Source: Clostridiales bacterium
GTDB lineage: Bacteria; Bacillota; Clostridia; Oscillospirales; Acutalibacteraceae
Direction: 5' to 3'
NCBI GenBank assembly: GCA_019416455.1
Contig: DXXG01000027.1
Span: forward strand, 269,648 to 333,647
DNA: 64,000 nt
Part shown: one piece after another, positions 5,953-15,814 of the stretch
Numbering within the stretch: position 1 is the stretch's first letter
How the letters are laid out: each line of letters opens with the position of its first letter
Position numbers and translations under genes: made by a program
The notes under the pieces: model-generated
Told to the model about the DNA's origin: nothing
Database searches by the model: none
Seen by the model: only the letters and a program-made list of their open reading frames with translations

Positions 5953-7830
5953 TCAACCCTTTTTTAAAGATTTTTGAAATTTTGTCACGGAAAATCCAAA
6001 AGGCGAGAGAACATTCACTTTTTCCAGGTGTTCTCCCAGGATCAATTCTCCGCCTTCCATGTCCAGGGACGCCTTTAAAATGCTCTGAGGACGGCTGCTG
6101 CGGTTGACCACCACGGTCAGACTCTCCCGAGAATCCTCCGTAAAGATAAAGCGTTCAAAGGCCAGCAGGTTTCCATTGGCGTACAGAGTCCGGTAGGACC
6201 CTTGACCCAGAATGGCTTTTTCCTGGGCGCGGAGCTGTCCCAGCCCTTTGTACCAGGTGAGCAGATTCTGACCCTCTCTGCCCCAGGGATAGCAAGCCCG
6301 GTTGAAGGGATCGCGATACCCTTCCATGCCGGCTTCGTCGCCGTAATACAGGCAGGGCACGCCGGGGAGCAGGTACTGCATGAGAGACGCCAACCGCAGC
6401 CGTTTCATGCCTGTCTCCCACTGTTCCGGGGAAAGGTGCTGAGCCGCCTGCCATTCTCTGCCACGGTTGCCGGCAGGCTCTCCTCCTAGAACGGTAAGGG
6501 CCCGTTCCGTGTCGTGGGTGCCGATGTGGTTCATCAGCAGCCGCAGGCATTGGGGCGGGTAGTTCTCCGCAATGCTCTCCACGGTCTCCGCGAAGTTTCG
6601 GGGATCTGATCCCAGCAGGAAGCCCAGAATGGCATCCCGGAAGGGGTAGTTCATCACGGTGTCTAGCTGGCCTCCCAGCAAATACCGTCGGCGGATACCG
6701 TAAGCCGTTTTGTTGGAGGCATCCTCCCATACTTCCCCCAGCACCAGGGCATCGGGATCTTCCGCCTTGACCGCACGGTTCAGGCTGTCCAGGAACTGGT
6801 CCGGAAGTTCGTCGGCCACGTCCAGCCGCCAGCCGGAGGCTCCTGCTTTCAGCCACTTCCGCACGATGCCATTCTCTCCGTTGATATACTCGTCGTAGCT
6901 GGGCTCGGTTTCCTTCACGTTGGGCAGGGTATCAAAATTCCACCAGCACTCGTAGGAGTCGGGCCACTGACGGAAAGTGTACCAGGGATAGTAGGGGGAC
7001 TGCTGGGAGTTGTAAGCGCCAGGAGTGGAGTAGCGTCCTTCCCGGTTAAAGTAGACGCTGTCGCTGCCGGTATGGCTGAACACTCCGTCGATGACCACCC
7101 GGATGCCAAGCTTTTTGGCGGCGGCGCACAGGGAACGGAAATTCTCCTCGTTGCCCAGGAGGGGGTCGATCTTGGAATAGTCCGCTGTATCATAGCGGTG
7201 GTTGGAGTGGGACTCGAAAATGGGATTGCAGTAGATGCAGGTGACTCCCAGGCTCTTGAGATAGGGCAGTTTTTCCTCAATGCCTTTCAGGTCACCGCCG
7301 AAAAAGTCGGTGTTGGTGATCTTGCCCTGGGCGTTAGGGGCCCAGTCCGGTTGAGCTTCCCAGTTTTCGTGGTAGGTTCGGCCGGTGGGGACGTTTTCCT
7401 TGGGGGTGCCGGACTTGTGGAACCGGTCCGGGAAGATCTGGTACATCACGCCCCCTTCCAGCCAGTCGGGGGTTTTGAATTCTTTTTGGTACACCGTGAG
7501 CTGCCACTGATTGTTGCCGCCGAAGATGCCGTCCCCGGCGAACCCTTTGGACAGCCGCTGGCTGCCCCGGTGGGTGCGGATCTCAAAATGGTAGAAATAG
7601 AGCCCGGCCTTATCCGGGGTAAAGTGACATTCCCACCACTCCTGGTTGCTGCCGTTCATGCCGCACCAGAACAGGTCCAGCACCTGTGAGGGGTCACCTT
7701 CCCGCTGGATGACCAAATGGGCTCCCGAGCAGGAGATCTCCCGGGGAAGGGTGATGCGGAAATGGACAGCAGTCCCCTCCGCCACGGCCCCCAGAGGGTC
7801 ACGGTATTTTCTGCTGCGGGAATTAAACAT
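5953..7830 (-). CDS. GH13 alpha-glycosidase (neopullulanase/cyclomaltodextrinase-like)
   Basis: The 625-residue protein opens with a CBM34-like beta domain (about residues 1-115). It is followed by a GH13 barrel with the family motifs DGVFSH, GWRLDVADE (nucleophile D337), GEVWED (acid/base E366) and NHIGTHD (D440). Such enzymes hydrolyse alpha-1,4 and sometimes alpha-1,6 bonds in short glucans inside the cell; there is no signal peptide. The start at MFNSRS is preferred because AAGAAGG precedes it, while the 16 upstream codons lack a site. It lies 134 bases after glycogen phosphorylase on the same strand, suggesting joint glycogen/maltodextrin breakdown. Exact specificity cannot be fixed from sequence. 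Confidence 0.92.
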   Translation of the reverse strand: MFNSRSRKYRDPLGAVAEGTAVHFRITLPREISCSGAHLVIQREGDPSQVLDLFWCGMNGSNQEWWECHFTPDKAGLYFYHFEIRTHRGSQRLSKGFAGDGIFGGNNQWQLTVYQKEFKTPDWLEGGVMYQIFPDRFHKSGTPKENVPTGRTYHENWEAQPDWAPNAQGKITNTDFFGGDLKGIEEKLPYLKSLGVTCIYCNPIFESHSNHRYDTADYSKIDPLLGNEENFRSLCAAAKKLGIRVVIDGVFSHTGSDSVYFNREGRYSTPGAYNSQQSPYYPWYTFRQWPDSYECWWNFDTLPNVKETEPSYDEYINGENGIVRKWLKAGASGWRLDVADELPDQFLDSLNRAVKAEDPDALVLGEVWEDASNKTAYGIRRRYLLGGQLDTVMNYPFRDAILGFLLGSDPRNFAETVESIAENYPPQCLRLLMNHIGTHDTERALTVLGGEPAGNRGREWQAAQHLSPEQWETGMKRLRLASLMQYLLPGVPCLYYGDEAGMEGYRDPFNRACYPWGREGQNLLTWYKGLGQLRAQEKAILGQGSYRTLYANGNLLAFERFIFTEDSRESLTVVVNRSSRPQSILKASLDMEGGELILGEHLEKVNVLSPFGFSVTKFQKSLKKG

Positions 7831-7887
7831 AGCGCGCCTTCTTTCTTGGTCCTGGGCAGGACCAGAGTTGTGTTCCACAAGGAAAGG

Positions 7888-7926
7888 CAGCGTAGGGCCG
7901 CGGCTTTCTAGTCCCGGCTTACGCTG
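7888..7926. repeat. Inverted repeat between the glycogen genes
   Basis: CAGCGTA and TACGCTG form the ends of an imperfect stem with an inner CCG/CGG pairing. No U-run follows on either strand, so it is more likely an mRNA-processing or stabilising stem than a terminator. Confidence 0.45.
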
Positions 7927-7964
7927 CGCTTTCTAAAAGTTAAATAGTGTGGGGAAGAAACCCC

Positions 7965-10403
7965 TTATTTTTCCACCTTTTTGGCTCCCAGGTTCTTGGC
8001 CGGGGGCACAGGAGAAGCGTGCCAAATGTTCCCGGCGTACTCCCGGATGGCACGGTCAGCGGCGAAACGGCCTGCCCCGGCGATATTCAGCAGGGACATG
8101 CGGTTCCAGCCAGTCTGATCCTGATAGAGCTTCTCAGCCCGCTGCTGAGCTTCGTGGTAGGAGCGCAGGTCGGCCAAAGCCATGTAGCGGTCCTCCTGGA
8201 GCAGGGTCTTGAAGATATCCTTGAACTGGCCGCCGTTCATGGAGCCCATCTCGTCCATGGCACGGCGCACCAGAGCGTCGTTCTGGTACTGGTTCTGGGG
8301 ATGGTAGCCGGAGCGCTTCAGCTGCTCCACCTGAGAGGCGGTCATGCCGAAGAGGATGATATTCTCGTCGCCCACGGTCTCGTGGATCTCCACATTGGCG
8401 CCGTCCAGAGTGCCCAGCGTGATAGCGCCGTTGATCATGAACTTCATGTTGCTGGTGCCGGAAGCCTCGGTGCCGGCCAGGGAGATCTGCTCGCTGATCT
8501 CCGCGGCGGGAGTGAGCAGTTCTGCCCAGGTGACGGAGTAGTTCTCCACGAACACGATCTTCAGCTTCTTGTTCACCCGCTCGTCAGCGTTGATGATCTT
8601 GGCCAGAGCCGCGATGAACTGGATGATCTGCTTGGCGAAATAGTAGCCGGGAGCAGCCTTGGCGCCGAAGAAATAGGTGTGAGGAGTAAAGTCCGCGTTG
8701 GGGTTCTCCCGCAGCCACTGATAGGTGGCCAGGATGTTCAGGGCGTTCATGTGCTGGCGCTTGTACTCGTGGAGGCGCTTCACCTGCACGTCGAACAGGG
8801 AATCGGGATCCACCACGTCGTTCTGTGCCTTTTTCAGGTACTTGGCCAGACGCTCCTTATTGGCGTGCTTGATCTCCTGGAGCTGCTTGAGCACGGAAGC
8901 GTCGTCCTTGTATTTTGCCAGCCCCTGGAGCTTGTCGGCGTCGTAGATGTAGTCACGGCCGATCAGGTCGGTGATCATCCCTGCCAGCTTGGGGTTGGAC
9001 TGGTTCAGCCACCGCCGGTGGGCGATGCCGTTGGTCACGTTGGTAAACTTCTGAGGCTCTTCCTCGTAGAAGTCGTGGAACACGTCGTCCTTCAGGATCT
9101 CGCTGTGGAGAGCGGACACGCCGTTGACGGTGTGAGAGCCGATGACAGCCAGGTTAGCCATCTTCACATAGCCGTCGTTGAGGGGGGCCATACGGTAGAT
9201 CTTGGCCTCGTCCACGCCCTTGGCGCGCATCTCTTCCCAGAAGCGCCGGTCGATCTCCTCCACGATCTGATAGATCCGGGGCAGGCGCATCTTGAACAGG
9301 TCACGGTTCCAGGTCTCCAAAGCCTCGCTCATAACGGTGTGGTTGGTGTAAGCCACGGTCCGCTTCACGATATCCCAGGCAGCGTCCCAGCCGTAGCCGC
9401 ACTCGTCCAGCATGACACGCATCATTTCAGGAATGGTGAGCACGGGATGGGTATCGTTCAGATGGATGGCCGCCAGCTCGGGCAGCTGATCCAGGTTGCC
9501 GTGAGCGTACAGATGCCGCCGAATGATGTCCTGAATAGAAGCGGACACCAGGAAATACTGCTGGGAGAGACGAAGCAGCTTGCCGTCGGTGTGGTTGTCC
9601 TCAGGGTAGAGCACCTTGGTGATGACCTCGCTCATGGCCTGCTGCTCCATGGCGCGCATATAGTTGCCGCCGTTGAACAGCTTCATGTCGAATTTGTCGT
9701 TTTCAGCCTTCCAGATGCGCAGCAGGCTCACGCCCTTGCCGTCCATGCCGGCGATGTACATGTCGTAGGGCACAGCGGTAACGGTGGTGTAATCCTTGTG
9801 GCGCACGGAGTGGTACTGGTCGTGCCACTGCTCCTCGATGTGGCCGCCGAAGTGGACCTCCACGGAGCTCTCAGGCACTTTTTGCAGCCAGACGCTGCCG
9901 CCGGGCAGCCAGAAGTCGGGCAGCTCGGTCTGCCAGCCGTCCACCAGTTTCTGGCGGAAGATGCCGTACTCATACCGCAGGGAGTAGCCCATGGCAGGGT
10001 AGCCCTGGGTGGCAAGGCCGTCCATGAAGCAGGCGGCGAGCCTTCCCAAACCGCCGTTGCCCAGACCTGCGTCAGGCTCCTGCTCGTAAAGGGCGTCCAG
10101 TTTGATGTTGTAATCAGAAAGGGCCTTGCGGAAGTTTTCCTCCAGACCCAGATTATACAGATTATTCCGCAGGGAACGGCCCAGCAGGAATTCCATGCAC
10201 AGGTAATACACCTGCTTGGTGCCGGTTTTTTCGGCGTTGTTGACGAATTCGGTGCGGCCCTTGGTGAGCAATTCCCGGACGATCAAAACGCTTGCCTTGT
10301 AATATTCCTCGTCGGTGGCGTTTTCCAAAGATACCCCAAAGGTGTGGGCCAGCCGGTCCTTGATGGCCTCCTTGATTTGCTCGACACTCAGCTTGTAATC
10401 CAT
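7965..10403 (-). CDS. glgP: Glycogen/maltodextrin phosphorylase
   Basis: The 812-residue protein has the standard phosphorylase length and motifs: YYLCMEFLLGRSL near residue 70, EPDAGLGNGGLGRLAACFMD near residue 115, and the pyridoxal-phosphate site EASGTSNMKFMINGA with K654. It releases glucose-1-phosphate from non-reducing ends of alpha-1,4-glucan. No N-terminal regulatory extension of the eukaryotic type is seen. TTTGGAGG precedes the ATG. A consensus-like promoter lies about 80 bases upstream, and the GH13 enzyme follows in the same direction, so the pair probably forms one glycogen-utilisation operon. Confidence 0.97.
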   Translation of the reverse strand: MDYKLSVEQIKEAIKDRLAHTFGVSLENATDEEYYKASVLIVRELLTKGRTEFVNNAEKTGTKQVYYLCMEFLLGRSLRNNLYNLGLEENFRKALSDYNIKLDALYEQEPDAGLGNGGLGRLAACFMDGLATQGYPAMGYSLRYEYGIFRQKLVDGWQTELPDFWLPGGSVWLQKVPESSVEVHFGGHIEEQWHDQYHSVRHKDYTTVTAVPYDMYIAGMDGKGVSLLRIWKAENDKFDMKLFNGGNYMRAMEQQAMSEVITKVLYPEDNHTDGKLLRLSQQYFLVSASIQDIIRRHLYAHGNLDQLPELAAIHLNDTHPVLTIPEMMRVMLDECGYGWDAAWDIVKRTVAYTNHTVMSEALETWNRDLFKMRLPRIYQIVEEIDRRFWEEMRAKGVDEAKIYRMAPLNDGYVKMANLAVIGSHTVNGVSALHSEILKDDVFHDFYEEEPQKFTNVTNGIAHRRWLNQSNPKLAGMITDLIGRDYIYDADKLQGLAKYKDDASVLKQLQEIKHANKERLAKYLKKAQNDVVDPDSLFDVQVKRLHEYKRQHMNALNILATYQWLRENPNADFTPHTYFFGAKAAPGYYFAKQIIQFIAALAKIINADERVNKKLKIVFVENYSVTWAELLTPAAEISEQISLAGTEASGTSNMKFMINGAITLGTLDGANVEIHETVGDENIILFGMTASQVEQLKRSGYHPQNQYQNDALVRRAMDEMGSMNGGQFKDIFKTLLQEDRYMALADLRSYHEAQQRAEKLYQDQTGWNRMSLLNIAGAGRFAADRAIREYAGNIWHASPVPPAKNLGAKKVEK

Positions 10404-10478
10404 TGAGATTCCTCCAAAAACTATTTAAACTGCATAAATTAGATTAAAAAATATGCTGCGATCAACTTTGACATGTGC

Positions 10479-10507
10479 ATTATAAACTAAAAAGGCAGGA
10501 AAAACAA
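10479..10507 (-). promoter_or_regulatory. Promoter of glgP
   Basis: On the minus strand TTGTTT is separated by 17 bases from a perfect TATAAT. Confidence 0.7.
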
Positions 10508-10518
10508 TCGCAATAAAT

Positions 10519-10576
10519 CCCCAAGCTGGTCTCAGATATTTGTACATTCTTTACAAATCTAGCCGCCAGCCTGGGG
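10519..10576. repeat. Long two-tier inverted repeat between glgP and the zapA-like gene
   Basis: An outer stem pairs CCCCAAGCTGG with CCAGCCTGGGG (one mismatch), and an inner stem pairs AGATATTTGTA with TTACAAATCT. The whole folds on itself just upstream of the glgP promoter. No U-run follows. The rest of the 386-base gap (10404-10789) shows only the two promoters. Confidence 0.65.
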
Positions 10577-10712
10577 AAATCCCGCCATTCTTTGAATTTA
10601 TCATAGCACAGATAGGGCGTGGATACAATAAAAAAACAGGTAAAAAGCGTTTGTGTTTTTGCGCTGGGGCAGTTCGTTTGTGGAAAAAAACGTGAAAATG
10701 GAGAGAAAGCTC

Positions 10713-10741
10713 TTCCCGAAAAAGAGATTATGCAATATAAT
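10713..10741 (+). promoter_or_regulatory. Candidate promoter of the zapA-like operon
   Basis: TTCCCG, a 17-base spacer and a perfect TATAAT lie about 50 bases before the chosen start. The -35 match is weak. Confidence 0.5.
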
Positions 10742-10789
10742 AGGTTTACGCGAGAGCACCAGCGGCTCTGGGAAAGGATGGATTTTAGA

Positions 10790-11671
10790 ATGGAAAAACG
10801 TCGGGTACGGCTGGAGATCAACGGGGTGGTCTGCGGGCTTATCACTCAGGAGAGCGACGAGTATATGCGGTCCCTGGCGGAAGAGGTGGGGGATCTGATC
10901 ACCGAGATCCAGATCGCCTCTCCTTATATTACCCTGGAAGCGGCCGCCATAACCGCGGCTTTGAGTTATTGCGACGACGCCAAAAAGAACGGCCAGATGC
11001 GCCAGCAGCTTCAGGATCGGGTGGACGAGCTGGAAGTGGAAGCGGAAGTCTGGCAGGAGGAGCGGGACGACATGTTGCAGAATGGTCCCAATCCCCAGAC
11101 TAGGGAGCGGATCGAGGCCCTGGAACGGGAGAACACCGCTCTTCAGGAAGCCGCTCAGAATGTGGAAGAAATGCGTGCCAGGATCACCGCCTTGGAGGAT
11201 GAGAACGCCTCCCTGCGCCAGGAGACGGAGCAGATCGCCCAGATGACGGCGCTGCGCCGGGAATTGGAGAGACTCCAGGGGGAGAACGGCCGTCTGCGTC
11301 AGGCGGCGGAGGGGTCCCCGGAGAAGGCCAAGCTGGTGGAAGAGCTGGAAAAACTGGCCGCTGACAACGCGGCTTTGAAGTTGGCCGCGGAGGAGAAAGA
11401 GGCTCTGATCCAGAAGGCGGAGCAGGAAAAGAAAGCCACAGTAGCTGCCGCCAAACGGGCGGTGGAGGAGGCCAAGCGCCTGGTGGATCAGGCCAAAGAG
11501 GAAGCTGCGGCGGCAGGAGCCGCCAAAGCCCAGGCGGGACAGCTGGCGCTGGAGGAAGTGAAGCCGGAGGAGGACGGGGTGAAAAAGCCTATCCGGAAAC
11601 GGAAAAATCCTCTGCGCCATGATGACGAGTACGAACAGGAAGGGTTCGTCAGCTTTTTTGAGAAGAAATGA
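10790..11671 (+). CDS. ZapA-domain protein with long coiled coil
   Basis: The first 75 residues (RVRLEINGVVCGLITQESDE... AAITAALSYCDDA) match ZapA, the FtsZ-ring-bundling protein, in length and in the spacing of strand and helices. ZapA itself is about 85-100 residues. This protein continues for about 215 more, almost entirely heptad-like coiled coil (ERENTALQEAAQNVEEMRARI and similar) and a basic tail. It probably cross-links FtsZ filaments at midcell with an extended spacer. The start is placed at MEKRRV because earlier codons lack a well-spaced site. Its stop overlaps the U32 gene by four bases. Confidence 0.75.
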   Translation: MEKRRVRLEINGVVCGLITQESDEYMRSLAEEVGDLITEIQIASPYITLEAAAITAALSYCDDAKKNGQMRQQLQDRVDELEVEAEVWQEERDDMLQNGPNPQTRERIEALERENTALQEAAQNVEEMRARITALEDENASLRQETEQIAQMTALRRELERLQGENGRLRQAAEGSPEKAKLVEELEKLAADNAALKLAAEEKEALIQKAEQEKKATVAAAKRAVEEAKRLVDQAKEEAAAAGAAKAQAGQLALEEVKPEEDGVKKPIRKRKNPLRHDDEYEQEGFVSFFEKK

Positions 11672-13737
11672 TGGAGACACAGTATTTTGAGATATTGGCC
11701 CCAGCCGGAGGGCCGGAAGCGCTCCGGGCGGCGGTGTTCGCTGGGGCGGACGCAGTGTATTTGGGCGGCCCCGCCTTTGGGGCACGGGCCAACGCCAAGA
11801 ATTTTTCCCGGCAGGAACTGGCGGACGCGGTGGCTTTCTGCCATGGCCGGGGCGTGCGGGTCCATGTGACGGTGAACACCCTTTTAAAAGAAAATGAGCT
11901 GCCTCAGGCATTGGAATTTGTGGAATTTCTCTGCTCTCTGCCGGTGGACGCGGTGTTGGTCCAGGATATGGGCCTGTTCGCCGCTCTGCGCCGGCGGGCG
12001 CCGGAGTTGCCTCTCCACGCCTCCACCCAGATGAGTCTCCACACCCCTGCTGGGGCCAAGCTCCTTTGGAAGCTGGGGGCCCAGCGGGTAGTGCTGTCCC
12101 GAGAGATGTCCCTGGAGGAGATCCGGGAGGTGCGGGAGAGCTGTCCCGTGGAGCTGGAAAGCTTTGTCCACGGGGCGCTGTGCATGTCTGTGTCGGGTCA
12201 GTGCTATTTCAGCGCCATGCTAGGAGGCCGCAGCGGCAACCGGGGTCTTTGCGCCCAGCCCTGCCGTCTGCCTTTCGCCGCGCCGGGAGGTACTGGCCAT
12301 GACTTGTCTTTGAAGGACCTTTCTTTCGTCCGGGAAATCGGACGATTAAGGCAGGCGGGGGTGTGTTCCGCCAAGATCGAGGGAAGAATGAAACGGCCGG
12401 AATACGTGGCCGCCGCAGTATCTGCCTGCCGCCGGGCCGCTGACGGGGAAGAGGTGCCTCAGCAGCTGCTCAGCGATTTGGAAGCGGTGTTTTCCCGGTC
12501 GGGATTTACCAAGGGGTATCTCACCGGCCAGCGGGGAAAAGCCATGTTCGGCGTGCGCACAAAAGAGGACGTCACCGGCGCCACGGAGAAGGTGTTTTCC
12601 TCCCTCCGTGGGTTGTACCGGGGGGAACTTTCCCGGACGCCGGTGGACCTGGAACTGAGCCAGGAACAGGACCAGCTCATTTTGACAGTCCGGGACCGGG
12701 AAGGCCGTCAGGCCGCTGTTTCCGCCCCTGGTGGGGAGGGCCTTTCGCCCCTGGGGAAGGACCGGTGTGTCCAACAGTTGAGCAAGACCGGCGGCACTCC
12801 TTTCCGGGCGGAAAACGTCACCGTGCCGGAGGAGGGCGTGGTCTGCGGCGTGTCCACCTTGAACGCCCTGCGCCGGGAGGCTTTGGAGAAGCTGTTGGCC
12901 CTGCGGGAGAAGCGGGAGCCAATTCCCTTTACGGCTATGCCTCTTGATTTTCCGACCCATCCCCGTCGGGAGGGCGAATTGCCTTTGCGGGCACAGTTCC
13001 GCAAGGCGGAGCAGCTCTGCCCCCAGGCCAGAAAGTGCCGGGAGATCGTTCTGCCCCTGGAAACGGATCTGGGGACCTTGGAGCGTTTGCGTGAGGAAGG
13101 GTATCCGTCCCTTTTGCTGGACATTCCCCGGGCGCTGTTTGGGGAAGAAAAACGTACAGTCCAGAAAATGGAACAATGTATCGCTGCTGGTTTTGACAAA
13201 TTTGTCTGCGGCAATCTGGGAGCGTTGGAACTGGTCCGTCAGCTGGGCGGGGAAGCCCACGGCGGGTTCTCCCTGAATATTTTCAACACGGCTGCTTTGG
13301 AGCAGTTCCGGGAGCTGGGACTTTCCACGGCGGAGCTGTCCTTTGAGATTACCGCCCGGGAGACGGCGGACCTGGGAGGGAGCCTGCCGCGAGGGTTGAT
13401 GGTCTACGGTCGGGCGCCCCTGATGCTCACCCGAAACTGTCCCCTGGCCAATTCTCCCAAGGGCTGCCTTCACTGCAAGGAGCCAGGCTGTCTCACGGAC
13501 CGGAAACGGAAGAAATTCCCGGTGGTATGCCGGAGCGGCAGGAACGTGGAGGTGCTCAATTCTGTGCCTTTGTGGCTGTGTGACTTGGGAAAGGAGCTTT
13601 TCCACCTGGATTTTGGCGTGGCCCGTTTTACGGTGGAAAACTCTGTGGAATGCGGGAAAGTGCTGGACGCCTGTTTTCGGGGCGAGACGCCTGATTTTGA
13701 CTACACCCGGGGACTTTTTCACCGCGGCGTGGAATGA
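11668..13737 (+). CDS. U32-family protein (RlhA/YdcP-like, DUF3656 type)
   Basis: The 689-residue protein begins EILAPAGGPEALRAAVFAGA, the U32 N-terminal barrel signature. It contains the family pattern ELESFVHGALCMSVSGQCY followed by NRGLCAQPCR around residues 165-200. Additional cysteines (NCPLANSPKGCLHC, CLTD) near the C-terminus fit the Fe-S or metal site of the long subgroup. U32 proteins were named peptidases, but E. coli members RlhA and TrhP hydroxylate 23S rRNA and tRNA. The length is close to that of RlhA. Coupling by four bases to the ZapA-like gene is conserved enough in Clostridia to be unsurprising. RNA hydroxylation is inferred from the subgroup. Confidence 0.85.
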   Translation: MMETQYFEILAPAGGPEALRAAVFAGADAVYLGGPAFGARANAKNFSRQELADAVAFCHGRGVRVHVTVNTLLKENELPQALEFVEFLCSLPVDAVLVQDMGLFAALRRRAPELPLHASTQMSLHTPAGAKLLWKLGAQRVVLSREMSLEEIREVRESCPVELESFVHGALCMSVSGQCYFSAMLGGRSGNRGLCAQPCRLPFAAPGGTGHDLSLKDLSFVREIGRLRQAGVCSAKIEGRMKRPEYVAAAVSACRRAADGEEVPQQLLSDLEAVFSRSGFTKGYLTGQRGKAMFGVRTKEDVTGATEKVFSSLRGLYRGELSRTPVDLELSQEQDQLILTVRDREGRQAAVSAPGGEGLSPLGKDRCVQQLSKTGGTPFRAENVTVPEEGVVCGVSTLNALRREALEKLLALREKREPIPFTAMPLDFPTHPRREGELPLRAQFRKAEQLCPQARKCREIVLPLETDLGTLERLREEGYPSLLLDIPRALFGEEKRTVQKMEQCIAAGFDKFVCGNLGALELVRQLGGEAHGGFSLNIFNTAALEQFRELGLSTAELSFEITARETADLGGSLPRGLMVYGRAPLMLTRNCPLANSPKGCLHCKEPGCLTDRKRKKFPVVCRSGRNVEVLNSVPLWLCDLGKELFHLDFGVARFTVENSVECGKVLDACFRGETPDFDYTRGLFHRGVE

Positions 13738-13863
13738 CGGTGGAAAACTCGGTGGAAAATGTTTAAAAGTCCGGAGGGTACCCCTCTAAAGTGGCGAAAA
13801 ACCTAGCTTTTTCCATTGTGGAAAAGCTCATTGTGGAAAACTTAAACCGAAAAGGAGATGTTT
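13738..13863. repeat. GTGGAAAA repeats and a hairpin before dut
   Basis: GTGGAAAA occurs four times, at 13740, 13752, 13818 and 13833. One copy forms the right arm of an 11-bp near-perfect hairpin (13805-13828, AGCTTTTTCCA arm, TTG loop). Function unknown; no U-run follows the stem. Confidence 0.55.
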
Positions 13864-14310
13864 ATGGAAGAGCCCATGGTTTTACGGATGAAAAAACTGC
13901 GGCCGGAAGCCCAGCTTCCCCAGCGGCAGACAGAGGGCGCGGCGGGATATGACCTGTGTGCCTGTGTGGAGGCGCCGGTGACCTTGGAGCCGGGAGAAGG
14001 ATTCCCTTTCCCCACCGGCTTCGCGGCGGAGATCCCCCAGGGATTGGTGGGACTTGTGTTCTGCCGCAGCGGCCTGGGAGTGAAGCACGGGGTGAGCCTG
14101 CCCAACTGCGTGGGGGTCATCGACAGCGACTACCGGGGAGAACTGATCGTTCCCCTGCGGAATTTCGGGGACAAAACCTACACGATCCAGCCCGGGGAGC
14201 GGATCGCTCAGCTGGTGCTGATGCCTGTCTGCCTTCTTCCTGTGGTAGAGGTGGAAGAACTTTCCCAGACCCAGCGGGGAGAGGGCGGTTTCGGCAGTAC
14301 GGGGAAATGA
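13864..14310 (+). CDS. dut: dUTP diphosphatase
   Basis: The 148-residue protein carries the five trimeric dUTPase motifs in order: AAGYDLCA, CRSGLGVKHG, NCVGVIDSDYRGEL, PGERIAQLVL and, at the C-terminus, RGEGGFGSTGK. It converts dUTP to dUMP and pyrophosphate, keeping uracil out of DNA and feeding dTMP synthesis. AAGGAG sits seven bases before the chosen ATG; an ATG six bases upstream lies directly on the site and is unlikely. It is separated from mreB by a promoter. Confidence 0.96.
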   Translation: MEEPMVLRMKKLRPEAQLPQRQTEGAAGYDLCACVEAPVTLEPGEGFPFPTGFAAEIPQGLVGLVFCRSGLGVKHGVSLPNCVGVIDSDYRGELIVPLRNFGDKTYTIQPGERIAQLVLMPVCLLPVVEVEELSQTQRGEGGFGSTGK

Positions 14311-14411
14311 GTCCCGTCTTGCTGAAAGACGCATATCTTGTGGGGGTTTTAGCGAAAAAGGTGCACATATAAGGGAATTCTTGTTTTTATAGGTTTATGT
14401 AAACTTCCACC

Positions 14412-14440
14412 TTGAGAAATGTTGGGAAATACGCTATAAT
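14412..14440 (+). promoter_or_regulatory. Promoter of the mreB operon
   Basis: TTGAGA, a 17-base spacer and perfect TATAAT lie 140 bases upstream of mreB. A GGCGAAA...TTTCGCC stem in the long leader (about 14467-14491) may influence expression. Confidence 0.8.
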
Positions 14441-14579
14441 AATATCTGCTTGGCGTTTGCGACGCCGGGGCGAAAGCGTGTGTTTTCGCCGAAATGGGAA
14501 ACGATAAAAGCAGAGTGCTTTTTGCCATACATGGTTTGGAATAAAGTGGCCCCAGGGGGCCGGAAAGGCAGAGTTTGTG

Positions 14580-15629
<1,050 letters not shown>

Positions 15630-15742
15630 GAGATTTCCGCTGGGGATGGGAGTTTCCCGGCGGGAGGATCTGTGATTTGAAAGGAAAGACCGTCCGGCAG
15701 GAGGAAGCCAGGGCGGGTTATGAAGCAAGGACGGAAAGATGG

Positions 15743-15770
15743 GGACTGCCAAGGGGGACCTGGGCAGTCC
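15743..15770 (+). other. Hairpin between mreB and mreC
   Basis: GGACTGCC pairs with GGCAGTCC in the 185-base gap. Without a U-run it could be an attenuating or RNA-processing stem that lowers mreC relative to mreB. Confidence 0.45.
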
Positions 15771-15814
15771 GCATTTGACTTTGACGGGAAATCCAAAAGA
15801 AGGAGAGCTTTGTC

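Noticed and set aside
7947..10406. An open frame of 819 codons on the plus strand opposite glgP
   Set aside because: It is a GC-driven shadow of glgP; the minus-strand protein has all phosphorylase motifs, a promoter and a ribosome binding site.
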